Assembly: GCA_938034705.1 (NCBI GenBank)
Contig: CALHMG010000130.1
Location: forward strand, 1-49,013
Direction of reading: 5' to 3'
DNA from: an uncultured Gammaproteobacteria bacterium
Lineage (GTDB): Bacteria; Pseudomonadota; Gammaproteobacteria; Arenicellales; CALHMG01
Length of the DNA: 49,013 nt
Both the position numbers and the translations under genes were made by a program. How positions within the stretch are numbered: position 1 is the first letter of the stretch; each line of letters begins with the position of its first letter. Shown one piece after another: positions 17,701 through 24,557 of the stretch. The notes under the pieces were generated by a model. The model saw only the letters and a program-made list of their open reading frames with translations. It made no database searches and was not told the origin of the DNA.

Positions 17701-18274
17701 TGTCGTCAAAACCTTCGTCAGAAAATGCACCGTCATCTGATTCATCAATGCCCTCACCTGCCGCATCGATCCCATCGTCGGCATCCGTCTGTGCATCGTC
17801 GGCTTCCGTCTGTGCATCGTCGCCGGAGGCTTCGCCATTTTCGGCATCGACGTCGCCGCCACTGACGTCATCACCGGCGATTGAATACTGATGATTTTCC
17901 ACCGACGACATGGCATCGGTCGTATCAGGTGAATCGGAAGTATCGGGAACCGCTGCAGACTGATTCTGCCGGGCCGCATCATCAAGTGACTGAACGCTGC
18001 TGTCAGGTGCACCTGGCGCGTCCGCATCCGCCACTACCTCAACGACTGCGGCGCCGCCGGCGCCATCAAATGCGAAACGTTTTTCCAGCGATCGCCAGCG
18101 ACTGGCACGCACCAGCCCCAGTGAGCGCGACGGTTTCGCGCTACTGTCCGCAGTTTCGCCGCTGCTTCGTGATGATTTTTTGACGTTGTCAGACAACTTC
18201 GTGCACCCCCATGCATCGAACAGACGACCGGCAATCCGGTTATCTGAACGGTACGTACACTCTGAGTCTGGCAC
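11750..18274 (-). CDS. Giant surface-type protein: DUF4347, beta-helix, eight cadherin-like repeats, C-terminal membrane segment
   Basis: A 2174-residue protein. N-terminus: no Sec signal, but a LEKRFAFDGA motif (63-72), like the LEPR-type motif of other giant bacterial exoproteins, then an acidic linker (~80-255). A DUF4347 domain (~260-440) has VHIVSHG (H336) and ILIYGCDL (C379). Next come a GGSLREAIELAN motif (~456), parallel beta-helix repeats rich in NVISGN/NYIGT (to ~925), eight cadherin-like repeats of ~105 residues, and a Pro-rich then acidic linker. The C-terminus has a helical segment, a hydrophobic stretch (VGYASWLLRFGYLLTGAL) and a DPIPVL motif. Probably an exported or surface-tethered adhesin. 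The start is GTG with AAGGGAG upstream; TTG at 18196 is an alternative. Confidence 0.88.
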   Translation of the reverse strand: MPDSECTYRSDNRIAGRLFDAWGCTKLSDNVKKSSRSSGETADSSAKPSRSLGLVRASRWRSLEKRFAFDGAGGAAVVEVVADADAPGAPDSSVQSLDDAARQNQSAAVPDTSDSPDTTDAMSSVENHQYSIAGDDVSGGDVDAENGEASGDDAQTEADDAQTDADDGIDAAGEGIDESDDGAFSDEGFDDSSVADEEIAADVDAEPGMVTVAQRGLDEIDASAENESDDLYMGDFGVDDESDAVEAFMLDDVADEYTQIVFVDQQITDYSLFVDEMADDIALAEEDELDASTVDGDFVVGDVRIIVLENDRSGLDQITEILASEKDLDAVHIVSHGVEGHLRIGDEWVSEESVDQSADQIASWKSALSEDADILIYGCDLTATESGQRLVHTIGQLTGADVAASNDQTGTQALGGNWVLEFEYGEIEASALAIAGGSWTGLLDPFVVTTTADTGGGSLREAIELANNFAGADEITFAIGADDARHFYYQDDGIAGQVSASNIQTTTEIDDANIGDIDPDFAKSWYSIDLKSGLPGITDTVTIDGTTQSGYDDSPIIEIDGTNAGENIDGLGIFDTASGTEIRGLVVGGFSESGIESAADDVVIAGNYIGTDVSGLIANGNGNEGVAITGDNTLIGGSTEADRNVISGNEDDGIGVSGDAVGTSIRLNYIGTGATGYTSLGNGDDGISLVNGSGTSIVDNVISGNVDDGIMINPLANDVNITANLIGTNKDATASIGNASDGILIEGDNVTVGGDLEEHGNVISGNGGDGVEVAATTNSITIQNNFIGTNSEGTMAISNAFAGVRITQPGDAIVVADNVISGNGGFGIVLTGSGNGSVITGNMIGTGSAGTEELGNADGGIHIRDGASDNEIGTELDPNVIANNGYTGLGYGGISVDGDTSVNNAFIANSIYNNQGLAIDLMEGGQTGSTDNDAGDIDTGPNLLQNTPVLANAVLEADNTITVEITMDGLPNTEYRVDLYGTTTPDGSGAGELEIYLGYAQVQTGADGLSTISANVAAAGLVAGNAISATASVINGNNKPVDTSEAAVNTTITAANAPPEIVENMTVPVDEGLTTVVILTATDPDTPASQLVYTIVGGRDAAFFDIDQNNTLVFKNSPDFENPLGGGNQNDYIVEVEVSDGQGGTDMITVTAQVQPVNDAEPIISSNGGADVAIINVAEGTSAVTTVVASDGDLPGQTVTYSIGGGSEAALFSIDNATGDLSFINAPDFSNPQDANANNVYLVTVVASDGTLSDSQDLTINVTNTNSAPVITSNNGADTATFNHVEGRVDVTAVVATDPDAGDTVSYSIVGGDDAALFSVDPVTGAVTFDVAPNFESANDSDSDNVYIVVIQAQDDDGETDTQTIEVTVIDQNEAPVIQTAGGIIDVNEGSTAVTQVIAADVDQGDTKTWSLTGADASLFAIDATGAVTFLNGPDFENPQDQGGDNDYNITVEVTDAGGLTATQDLVVRVGGLNEVPEIVSNGGDITAAVSVLEGTTAVTTVQATDPDLPVQNLSYSIDGGSDASMFTIDSATGALNFVSAPDFASPGDADGDNVYEVVVRVSDNNGGADSQTLSVSVTDVLNDPVITSYGGGDSAVVTVNENIVDAATVVATDADLPNDTLTYSIIGGADGSFFSIDPATGDINFGAEPDFENPVDVNGDNQYEVIVQVADSSGRTDTQALTINVVNANENPIVTSHNGDQQVYLSVSENSTAVTTISAINVDDPSVPLTYTIFGTGDAKHFQIDSSTGELSFQTPPDFENPADGGADNTYEVLVTISNGTGGLTSQFVAVTVTGINEDPVIVSAGGGTSASIGMFEGGTGVDTVVAVDNDRPVQEISYSISGGVDADLFTIDRDSGVLKLIEPLGWQEESDNVYYVEVSASDGAGGVDSFQYNVYILQTPASERLPEPEPPVEEPPEPLPLPQPTPPMPSAEPVQTEKADSSDDVVVEDDGESEDSTAADDEEPFAVFVDSEDSDYDSVSGSFQSNIENVRKDIRDLTQSVQDELDLVSARGGVILLPTFDTITDDLFLNELIPLTISDTGISAQAADVYTHVEEVSSRIDTLISRMAQQMREDVGVLVESPAVATAVVGATMTLSVGYASWLLRFGYLLTGALTFLPTLRSFDPIPVLAADHEQEIENIESSENLSAADRELRAIFKAASLDSETIEFIPN
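12570..15115 (-). repeat. Eight tandem cadherin-like repeats in the giant gene
   Basis: Each repeat is about 105 residues and follows one plan: P-x-I-x-S-x-G-G, V-x-E-(N/G)-x-x-x-V-x-T-V-x-A-x-D, then Y-S-I-x-G-G-x-D-A-x-x-F-x-I-D, then PDFENP, and finally V-x-V-x-D-x-x-G-x-x-D. The acidic DxD and DxN positions fit calcium binding between domains. At DNA level the copies have diverged well, so recent expansion is not evident. Confidence 0.8.
17773..17820. repeat. 21-bp tandem repeat in acidic linker of giant gene
   Basis: Two adjacent 21-bp units (17773-17793 and 17794-17814) differ at one base, and a third partial copy follows. They encode the heptapeptide pair AQTEADD/AQTDADD. Near-identical short units of this kind can expand or contract by slippage without breaking the frame. 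Confidence 0.75.
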
Positions 18275-18369
18275 CAGATAGCGAACTCCCTTTGTGTTTG
18301 GGAATTACGGCAGGGTGCAGGTCAATAGCAGGTGAATTTCGGGCAAACCCACCCGACCAATCCAGGGCA

Positions 18370-18385
18370 TGTGTCACGGATCACA
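18370..18385. promoter_or_regulatory. CRP/Vfr-like site upstream of giant gene
   Basis: TGTGT-N6-TCACA matches the CRP consensus TGTGA-N6-TCACA at nine of ten fixed positions. It lies 96 bp before the giant gene's GTG. A second overlapping inverted repeat, TCACAGT-N6-ACTGTGA, spans 18381-18400. Location and spacing fit activation of a promoter for the giant gene inside the operon. No crp/vfr gene is visible in the window. Confidence 0.45.
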
Positions 18386-18438
18386 GTCATGAAACTGTGA
18401 AAACCGGGTCGACGATCGCTGGCTTCACGTTCGAAGAA

Positions 18439-20544
18439 TCAAAACGCGGATTCGGTCACGAGCGCCTGCTTGATCCGTCGCACCGCGGGCGCGATTAGCC
18501 ACTCGGCCGAGGCATCGATCTTGATTGTCCCGGTCAGCTCGTGGGGCAGTTCGAGCTTTGACAATTCGTCGCGTGGTTCGAACGTAAGCGCAAACCAGGC
18601 ACCGCGAGGCTTGAGTTCAGCGCCCGGGATTGAGCCACCCTCCTGAGTCGGCACATCTCCGCCGTTCGATCGTGCCAGACCGGCGTGATGCAGCGTCGAA
18701 ATCGGTGAGCCTCCAATATCCCGCAACTTGAGTTTGATTTTGCTGACCGTGGGATCGTCCGGAATGAATACCGCATCGTTGCCGGCCTGCAGTCGCTTCA
18801 GCGCGGCGCTGTCGACGCAGGCAATCGCTTCGAGAGTGTGAGGATCAACCATCCTCATCAAAGGCGCGTCGGTGTTAACCCATCGACCCGGTTCAAGATT
18901 ATTCTGCTGCCAGACAACTCGACCGGCAAACGGCGCGATCAAGGACAGCTCTGCGTTCAGGTCGTCGATTCTTGCAAGCGATGCGCGCTGGTGCTCAAGC
19001 TGTCGTTCCACCAGGGCGCGATTATCGCGCGCGCGATTTCCGTCAACGCGATTGGCAAGATTTTCAGCTCGCTCGAGTTCAAGTCGCTCCAGCAAGCGAG
19101 TCTGATCGAGTGATGGAGAAGACACACGCAACAGGCGAGATCCCACTTCCACCTCATCACCTGTTCTGACAGAAGTTTCAATTACCTGTCCGGGTGCGCT
19201 GGCATAAAATTCAAGTCGTTGGGATGGCCTGACAACTGCCGTGGTGGATTCGCTGAAGTCAACGGGCACCAAAAGCAGTACAGCCAGAACCGCAAGCAGT
19301 CCTGCGATGATTCGATTGGGGCGCTGCCACCGAAAGCTGGCTCGGCGCGAAATCAGCTCGCGTATTTCGCTTAAAGCCGGCGCAACCAGATAGCGCATCA
19401 GAACAAAAGCCATTAACGCGATACCGGCAAGTTTGAAAAAGAAGCTGTAGAGCAGTAGCGCGAGTCCGGTAAACAGCAGCACTCGATACAGCCACGCGCC
19501 GATTGCATAGACGATCATGAAATTACGCAATCGCGGGGCCAGCGCTTCCGGCTCCCGTTCTGTTGAACCGATTACGGCGCCGCGAAGCCACCATCGACCC
19601 AAGGCAAAGGCCCTGGACTGCATGTTTTCGAGCCCAAGCAGATCAGAAAGAACGTAGTAGCCGTCCCACTTCATGAATGGATTCGCGTTCACGACCAGAG
19701 TAAAGACCATCGAGACGACGCCAATGAACAGCAGCATCTGGCGAAGCTCGCCATCACCTGCAAAGCACCACGCAAAGAGTGCAGTCAGCGCGAGGACACT
19801 TTCGGCGAGGACGCCGGCTGACGCCACGAACGCACGCTGTCGTCTTGATGTCAGTCGCCACGCCGCCGTCGTGTCGGTATACAGAAAAGGCCAGAGAAAA
19901 AACACGGCCACCCCCATCGCGGGGACGTCCAGTCCATAGTGACGACACGCCCACGCGTGCCCAAGCTCGTGGATTACCTTTACGCCGATCAGCACCACCA
20001 GAAAATGCCCAAGCATTGACGGATGAAACAGAGCGACTATGGAAGCTTTAAACCAGCTCCATTCCGCCGCAAGCTGTATCGCAACGACAAACAGCATCGC
20101 AAGACCGATCACCGCGCCAACAGGAGACAGCACGTTGCGTCCAACCCAAAGCGTGTTCTGGAGAAAATCATTGGGAGAAACAAGCGGGAACCGCCAGGAT
20201 CCGAACTGCCGCCAGAACCGGCCGCCAGGATCCGGGGGCTCGTCCAGGGTGCGTCCAATCCGAACAAGACCGCTCGACTTCAGAAATTCCGCAAAATGCG
20301 CAACGTCTTCGACATCAACGTCCAGCGTGGTTTCCCGGGTGATTGCGGCAACAATCTTTTGCGGGTCACCCAGATGCCAGCGCCTGAAAATTTCATGCTC
20401 CAGCCAGCCAATGCGCAGGTAGCCGCCGGAGAACGCGTCATACACAACCCACGTTGGCGCCCCCCCGGACTCCGGAGCGCTGGGTACGACATCCAGATCT
20501 GATCGCAGTTGAAGCAGCCCGCTGGCCGCCAGAGCCGAAGACAT
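18439..20544 (-). CDS. PqqD-like / M50 (site-2-type) protease / HlyD-like adaptor fusion
   Basis: A 701-residue membrane protein. Residues ~30-100 look PqqD-like (YDAFSGGYLRIGWLEHEIFR). Membrane helices follow, with HELGH at 192-196 and NANPFMKWDG at 286-295, the two metal-site motifs of M50 intramembrane proteases. More helices run to ~430. From ~440 there is a HlyD-type periplasmic part (YASAPGQVIETSVRTGDEVE, a coiled-coil hairpin ~478-530, then a lipoyl half LIAPFAGRVVWQQNNLEPG). It probably joins a substrate-binding module, an intramembrane protease and a periplasmic adaptor in one chain. It starts 5 bp after the GAF/HlyD gene and precedes the giant gene by 164 bp. Protease activity is predicted, not shown. 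Confidence 0.85.
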   Translation of the reverse strand: MSSALAASGLLQLRSDLDVVPSAPESGGAPTWVVYDAFSGGYLRIGWLEHEIFRRWHLGDPQKIVAAITRETTLDVDVEDVAHFAEFLKSSGLVRIGRTLDEPPDPGGRFWRQFGSWRFPLVSPNDFLQNTLWVGRNVLSPVGAVIGLAMLFVVAIQLAAEWSWFKASIVALFHPSMLGHFLVVLIGVKVIHELGHAWACRHYGLDVPAMGVAVFFLWPFLYTDTTAAWRLTSRRQRAFVASAGVLAESVLALTALFAWCFAGDGELRQMLLFIGVVSMVFTLVVNANPFMKWDGYYVLSDLLGLENMQSRAFALGRWWLRGAVIGSTEREPEALAPRLRNFMIVYAIGAWLYRVLLFTGLALLLYSFFFKLAGIALMAFVLMRYLVAPALSEIRELISRRASFRWQRPNRIIAGLLAVLAVLLLVPVDFSESTTAVVRPSQRLEFYASAPGQVIETSVRTGDEVEVGSRLLRVSSPSLDQTRLLERLELERAENLANRVDGNRARDNRALVERQLEHQRASLARIDDLNAELSLIAPFAGRVVWQQNNLEPGRWVNTDAPLMRMVDPHTLEAIACVDSAALKRLQAGNDAVFIPDDPTVSKIKLKLRDIGGSPISTLHHAGLARSNGGDVPTQEGGSIPGAELKPRGAWFALTFEPRDELSKLELPHELTGTIKIDASAEWLIAPAVRRIKQALVTESAF

Positions 20545-20549
20545 CTGCG

Positions 20550-21932
20550 CTAGAACCCGACGAACTGCCAGATCCTGGCGAGAGGTCTGCGCAGCACGTA
20601 CCAGAGCAGACTGACCTTTTTCGCATACACGCGCGCGGAGCCTGTTGCTCCAAGTCGCGGGATTTCCTCATCGGCGTCCAGCGTGGCCTCGAGTCGGTGA
20701 GCCAGCAGCCCTCCGGGCGAAGTCTCCGGTTCGAAACTTGTGGTCTCAAGCGTCGCGTATCGCGCCGTTCCTGGACTCGACTGGAGAAAAAATCGAACTT
20801 TCGCGCCCGGCTCGATGGACGTCATGGTGTCCGCGGGTGCCCAGACCTGAACACGCACCCGTTCAGGGTCGGCGATCGTCATAATCCGCTCGCCCATTGC
20901 GAGCGGTTTGCCGATCAGGCTCTGGGGATCAGAAAACAGCGCGACGCCGTCTTCCGGCGCGGTAATTTCGATTCGGGCGAGCCGCGCTCTTGCGAAATCT
21001 ACTTCGGCCTGACGCTGCTCCACCGTCAGTCGATAGAGTTCAACTTCCGGCGCCTCGCGTTGATCCGTCAAGGCACGCTGCCGAGCACGCTCATGATCCG
21101 CAATCGCGACCATCAGACTTTTCTCGGCAACCGCGAGATCATTGCGCAGCTCCGTATCGCGAAGCTTTACCAGCGGCATTCCTTTGGTTACCGGATCATT
21201 GGGCCGAATGAGAAAGGACTCAATGACGCTTTCTACCGGTGCAGAAACCAGCAACGGATCTGCCGCAATGATCTGTGACTGACCAACAAAAGCCGCGGGC
21301 ACGCGAATGATCAAACCAAGCAACAGGATGATTCCGGACGTGATCGCGGCAAGCGTCGCCCGACGTCTGAAACCCGGCGCAATACGCCGACGCAGGCTTC
21401 TTGTTCCAAGCCACTGCCACTGACGCGCGTAGCCTTCAGATAAGGTGTCGACGAGGTCGATTTCCGAGGGCGTGAAGTCGGTCTCGCGCGTGAGCAACAG
21501 GCCACCGGTCACGGCACCATCTTCACCTTTGAGAGGACGCCATCTCGCGTATCGGGGGAAGTACTGCTTCCAGAGTTTGCGCCGGGACGAATCCAGGCGA
21601 GCGGCATCGATATCGGCAGGATCACCGTCACGGTGGTCACGTGCTACAGCCCGAACAATTTTTCGGACATCACGCAAAGCCGTGGTGCTGCGATCGAGAG
21701 ACGTCACGCCCGATACCGCAACCACATCAACGGCGCCGTTCGAATTCAGCCGCCAGACAATGCACTGGTAATAAGGAACAACGTTGTGGGTGTCGTTGGC
21801 AATCAGAAACGCGAGCTGACCCGGTTCCGTCGTCTTACGCGTGTCTTTTTCAACGCGAATCAGCGCTTCGAGCTCATCCTGTCTTGAGCGTGTCGAAGAA
21901 TCAGAAGCGAGCTGCTGCGCCGGGACTGACAT
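20550..21932 (-). CDS. HlyD-like adaptor with cytoplasmic GAF-like domain
   Basis: A 460-residue protein in three parts. Residues ~25-175 look like a GAF domain (AFLIANDTHNVVPYYQCIVW…VDVVAVSGV…GGLLLTRETDF). One membrane helix follows at ~192-210. From ~215 comes a HlyD-type adaptor (VSAPVESVIESFLIRPNDPV, coiled coil, then EITAPEDGVALFSDPQSLIG and a beta-barrel part). Adaptors normally lack a cytosolic sensor domain, so a ligand or protein signal may set its state. It lies between the soluble adaptor and the M50 fusion with gaps of 23 and 5 bp, clearly one transcript. The GAF call rests on fold-like pattern only. Confidence 0.78.
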   Translation of the reverse strand: MSVPAQQLASDSSTRSRQDELEALIRVEKDTRKTTEPGQLAFLIANDTHNVVPYYQCIVWRLNSNGAVDVVAVSGVTSLDRSTTALRDVRKIVRAVARDHRDGDPADIDAARLDSSRRKLWKQYFPRYARWRPLKGEDGAVTGGLLLTRETDFTPSEIDLVDTLSEGYARQWQWLGTRSLRRRIAPGFRRRATLAAITSGIILLLGLIIRVPAAFVGQSQIIAADPLLVSAPVESVIESFLIRPNDPVTKGMPLVKLRDTELRNDLAVAEKSLMVAIADHERARQRALTDQREAPEVELYRLTVEQRQAEVDFARARLARIEITAPEDGVALFSDPQSLIGKPLAMGERIMTIADPERVRVQVWAPADTMTSIEPGAKVRFFLQSSPGTARYATLETTSFEPETSPGGLLAHRLEATLDADEEIPRLGATGSARVYAKKVSLLWYVLRRPLARIWQFVGF

Positions 21933-21955
21933 CAGGCAATTTTGCCGGTGCGAAC

Positions 21956-22768
21956 CTAGCGGTGCAGCAGTTGTGCATCAGCGGTCATACCGGAAAAGAG
22001 CTCCGGATGTCGCCCCTCAAGGCGAGCACTGACTTTTACCGTGCGGCTGTTTGCGTCAACGGAAGGCCAGATCTGTTTGATCGTGGCCTCATGCACGTCG
22101 CCGGTTTCCTGCACGGTAACCTTAAGACGTTTGCCGACGAGCTTGTCACGCAGCCAGTCGCTTGGAACGTGAACGATCAAATCCAGTGAGCTGTCGTCAA
22201 GAAGAACCAGCAGCGGCTCGCCAAGCATGACGTGAGCAAATTCGCGCACGGAGACGTCCGACACGATTCCGGAAAAGGGTGCTTTAAGGTCGCAGTTTCG
22301 CAGACGAAGGTTTGCCGTCCTGACTTCCGATTCGGACTCCGCGATTCGTGACTGCGAAAGCTCGTATTCGGTACGCGAGAGTGCGGTTGCCTGATAGAGT
22401 TTCTCGTTGGTTTCATGAGACAGGGTTCGCTGACGCAAACGGGCCTCGGCAGACACGAGTTCCGATCGGATCACTTCGCAGTCAAATGAGACCAGCTTCT
22501 GGCCACGCCGAACGCGCTGACCGGGTTCGACATGCACTTTGCTGACCAGCGCCTCGAACGGACTCGACATCTTGATGTCCTTCTCGGGAACCAGAATTCC
22601 GCGCAACAGGGAATTCGCAGCCTGTCCGGAGGATGCAGTGGCGGTGTCGGTAGCCATTTGAGAATTTGTTGAAGTTGTCTGGGCCATCGCTGGCTGACTG
22701 AGCGCAACCAGCAACAACAGGCCTGAGAAAGTTTTCTTTGGCATAGTCATATTCTTCATTTCCGGCAT
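21956..22768 (-). CDS. Periplasmic adaptor (membrane fusion protein)
   Basis: About 270 residues. A signal peptide (MPKKTFSGLLLLVALSQPAMA) is preceded by a few residues. The mature protein shows the adaptor pattern: lipoyl half VHVEPGQRVRRGQKLVSFD, a helical hairpin (~residues 90-140), second lipoyl half LKAPFSGIVSDVSVREFAHV, and a beta-barrel with VHVPSDWLRDKLVGKRLKVT. It resembles RND-type adaptors but no RND pump is nearby. ATG 22768 is chosen to include the signal peptide; nearby ATGs at 22759, 22750 and 22744 are possible. The frame stays open for 83 codons upstream, overlapping tolC, and that part is not believed to be coding. Confidence 0.85.
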   Translation of the reverse strand: MPEMKNMTMPKKTFSGLLLLVALSQPAMAQTTSTNSQMATDTATASSGQAANSLLRGILVPEKDIKMSSPFEALVSKVHVEPGQRVRRGQKLVSFDCEVIRSELVSAEARLRQRTLSHETNEKLYQATALSRTEYELSQSRIAESESEVRTANLRLRNCDLKAPFSGIVSDVSVREFAHVMLGEPLLVLLDDSSLDLIVHVPSDWLRDKLVGKRLKVTVQETGDVHEATIKQIWPSVDANSRTVKVSARLEGRHPELFSGMTADAQLLHR

Positions 22769-22796
22769 GGTCACGCGCTGCGCAGTGACAACGAAC

Positions 22797-24347
22797 TTAC
22801 TCGTATCGAATTCCAAAATAGGTAGACAGAAGCTCATCCATGCGCGTCTGTAGCTGTCTCGCCTGCACTTCGGGCAGAATCTCAAGATCGCTCTCGGGAA
22901 CCAGATCCACACCGATCGAAGACAGGATCGCCAGTCGTGAGAGCTCCAGATCAATCCACGCAAGATCAGTTTGCACCGCCGCCATGACGGCACTGGCGTT
23001 AGTCTTGAGCAGCTCAAAAGCCGTGACCGCTTCAGGCACTTTGCTGACCGTGTTCTGCAGGCCCATCAGAACGTCTTTCAGACGTTTGCGATCGTCGAGT
23101 TCTTCACCGGCAAGCTGGAACTTAGCCACCGCAATTCTCAGCTGCGCGAGAATGCCGAGCGTTATGGATTCACGCTTGATCTGGGCGAGATCAGTCTCGG
23201 CTGTCGCGATTCGTTTTTCCGCGATATTCGCGCCGATGTTGACGAGGTTCCAGCCAAGACGCAGACCTGACTGACGCCAGGATCCGTTGTACAGAAATCG
23301 GTTGCTGTCACTCGAGCGACCGGTTGTGAATTCCAGCCCCGGGAACATTCGCAGGACCGCCTTTCGCGACTCCATCAGACTGATTCGATGGCGGTAGTCC
23401 GCGTCAAAGAGTTCAGGGCGCTTGCGCAACGCCATGCGCTCAAGAATATCGAGCGGCGCAAGCTGTTCCGTCGCCGGTGGCGACCTTCGGGGGTCGGCCA
23501 GCACCACGTTGGAATCCAGCGGCGCATTGATCAGCTGCAGCAGTTCTATCTTCGAAGCTACAAATCGCTTCATCATTGTTCTGATACGCGTGCGTACTTC
23601 GAGCATCTGGTGCTGACGACGATAGGATTCCTGCTTCGCAACCCCGTCGTCGATAAGACCGTCGTAACGAGCAATCTGTTCATCAACCCGATCGCCAAGC
23701 TGCTGCAGCACAGGCGAATACTGATCTGACAGCCACGCCGCGTGAAAGGCTTCTGCGACATCACTCATCAGCGCCGACTCAGCCTGCCTGCGGCGCTGTA
23801 CGGAAATTCTTGCCTGGTCCTGTCGCTGCTTTGCGGCAACGTAGCTCACGCCAAAATCGAGTACGTTCCAGACAACCTGCAGGTCTGAGGTATCGCGAGA
23901 GCGCTCCATCGATGTGGATGGCTCCAGACTCTGTTCACCGGACAACAGTGACTGACTTCGACCGCCGGCGTCGTTACTTCGGGTGTGGTATCCGGCAGAC
24001 GCCGTGATACCGGGAAGCATCCCGGCGCGCGCAAGATCGACCCGACCCAGAGCAATCGCCTCCTCGAGTCGACGCACGCGTTGATCAACGTTCAACCGAA
24101 CGGCGCGCACCATGGCCTCTTCCAGTGTCAGCTGATCGCCAACCACGGGTTGATTGGCGTAAAGATTCGAAACATCGATTCGCGCCTGACGGTCACGTTC
24201 ACCATCACTGATGCTCTCGGTCTTGACCGCGCAACCACCCAGAACCGACATCGCCGCCACAACGGCGACAACGCCGCACCGGCGTACACGGTGGCGCACG
24301 GTCGCGGTAACGCGTTCGAGTGTTTGAGCTGTCGGACGTCTGTCCAT
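22797..24347 (-). CDS. TolC-family outer-membrane efflux lipoprotein
   Basis: A 516-residue outer-membrane factor. A signal peptide ends in the lipobox VLGGC, with C39 as predicted lipidation site. Two long helical repeats follow, with typical outer-membrane-factor patterns such as LTLEEAMVRAVRLN near residue 75 and LRLGWNLVNIGANIAEKR in the second half. It should form the trimeric exit duct through the outer membrane. It is the first gene of the six-gene minus-strand block, so it probably carries the operon promoter. The start is ATG at 24347 with AGGT about 7 nt upstream. It is divergent from proC across 210 bp. Confidence 0.87.
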   Translation of the reverse strand: MDRRPTAQTLERVTATVRHRVRRCGVVAVVAAMSVLGGCAVKTESISDGERDRQARIDVSNLYANQPVVGDQLTLEEAMVRAVRLNVDQRVRRLEEAIALGRVDLARAGMLPGITASAGYHTRSNDAGGRSQSLLSGEQSLEPSTSMERSRDTSDLQVVWNVLDFGVSYVAAKQRQDQARISVQRRRQAESALMSDVAEAFHAAWLSDQYSPVLQQLGDRVDEQIARYDGLIDDGVAKQESYRRQHQMLEVRTRIRTMMKRFVASKIELLQLINAPLDSNVVLADPRRSPPATEQLAPLDILERMALRKRPELFDADYRHRISLMESRKAVLRMFPGLEFTTGRSSDSNRFLYNGSWRQSGLRLGWNLVNIGANIAEKRIATAETDLAQIKRESITLGILAQLRIAVAKFQLAGEELDDRKRLKDVLMGLQNTVSKVPEAVTAFELLKTNASAVMAAVQTDLAWIDLELSRLAILSSIGVDLVPESDLEILPEVQARQLQTRMDELLSTYFGIRYE

Positions 24348-24359
24348 AAGTCGACCTGA

Positions 24360-24376
24360 ATACCCTCCATGGGTAT
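24360..24376. promoter_or_regulatory. Inverted repeat in the tolC-like leader
   Basis: ATACCC-TCCAT-GGGTAT is a perfect 6-bp inverted repeat 13 bp before the tolC-like ATG. On the minus strand it contains GGAGGG, so it could be an operator or a hairpin that hides a ribosome binding sequence. Either role is inference. Confidence 0.35.
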
Positions 24377-24557
24377 GAGTTTGCTAATCCATTTGTGGCG
24401 TGAGTCCCGCTGCTATTGGTGAGAAGCTGCCACCTGAGTCAGTCTAGATCCGCACGAGGGCCGTGCGAGTACCTGCGAACAGACAGGGATTTCATCCCAA
24501 GGCCCTGTTTTCAGGCAGAAAACTCGCGCCAACCCCGACACGGGTACACTTGTGGCC

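Noticed and set aside
22769-23017. Long upstream extension of the periplasmic adaptor gene
   Set aside because: It overlaps the tolC-like gene and would place the signal peptide 85 residues inside the protein.
8649-24347. Classical type I secretion operon
   Set aside because: No ABC ATPase is encoded in the block and the cargo lacks a usual Gly/Asp-rich C-terminal signal.
8649-24347. Recent genomic island with mobile-element borders
   Set aside because: No integrase, transposase, tRNA or flanking direct repeat is visible.
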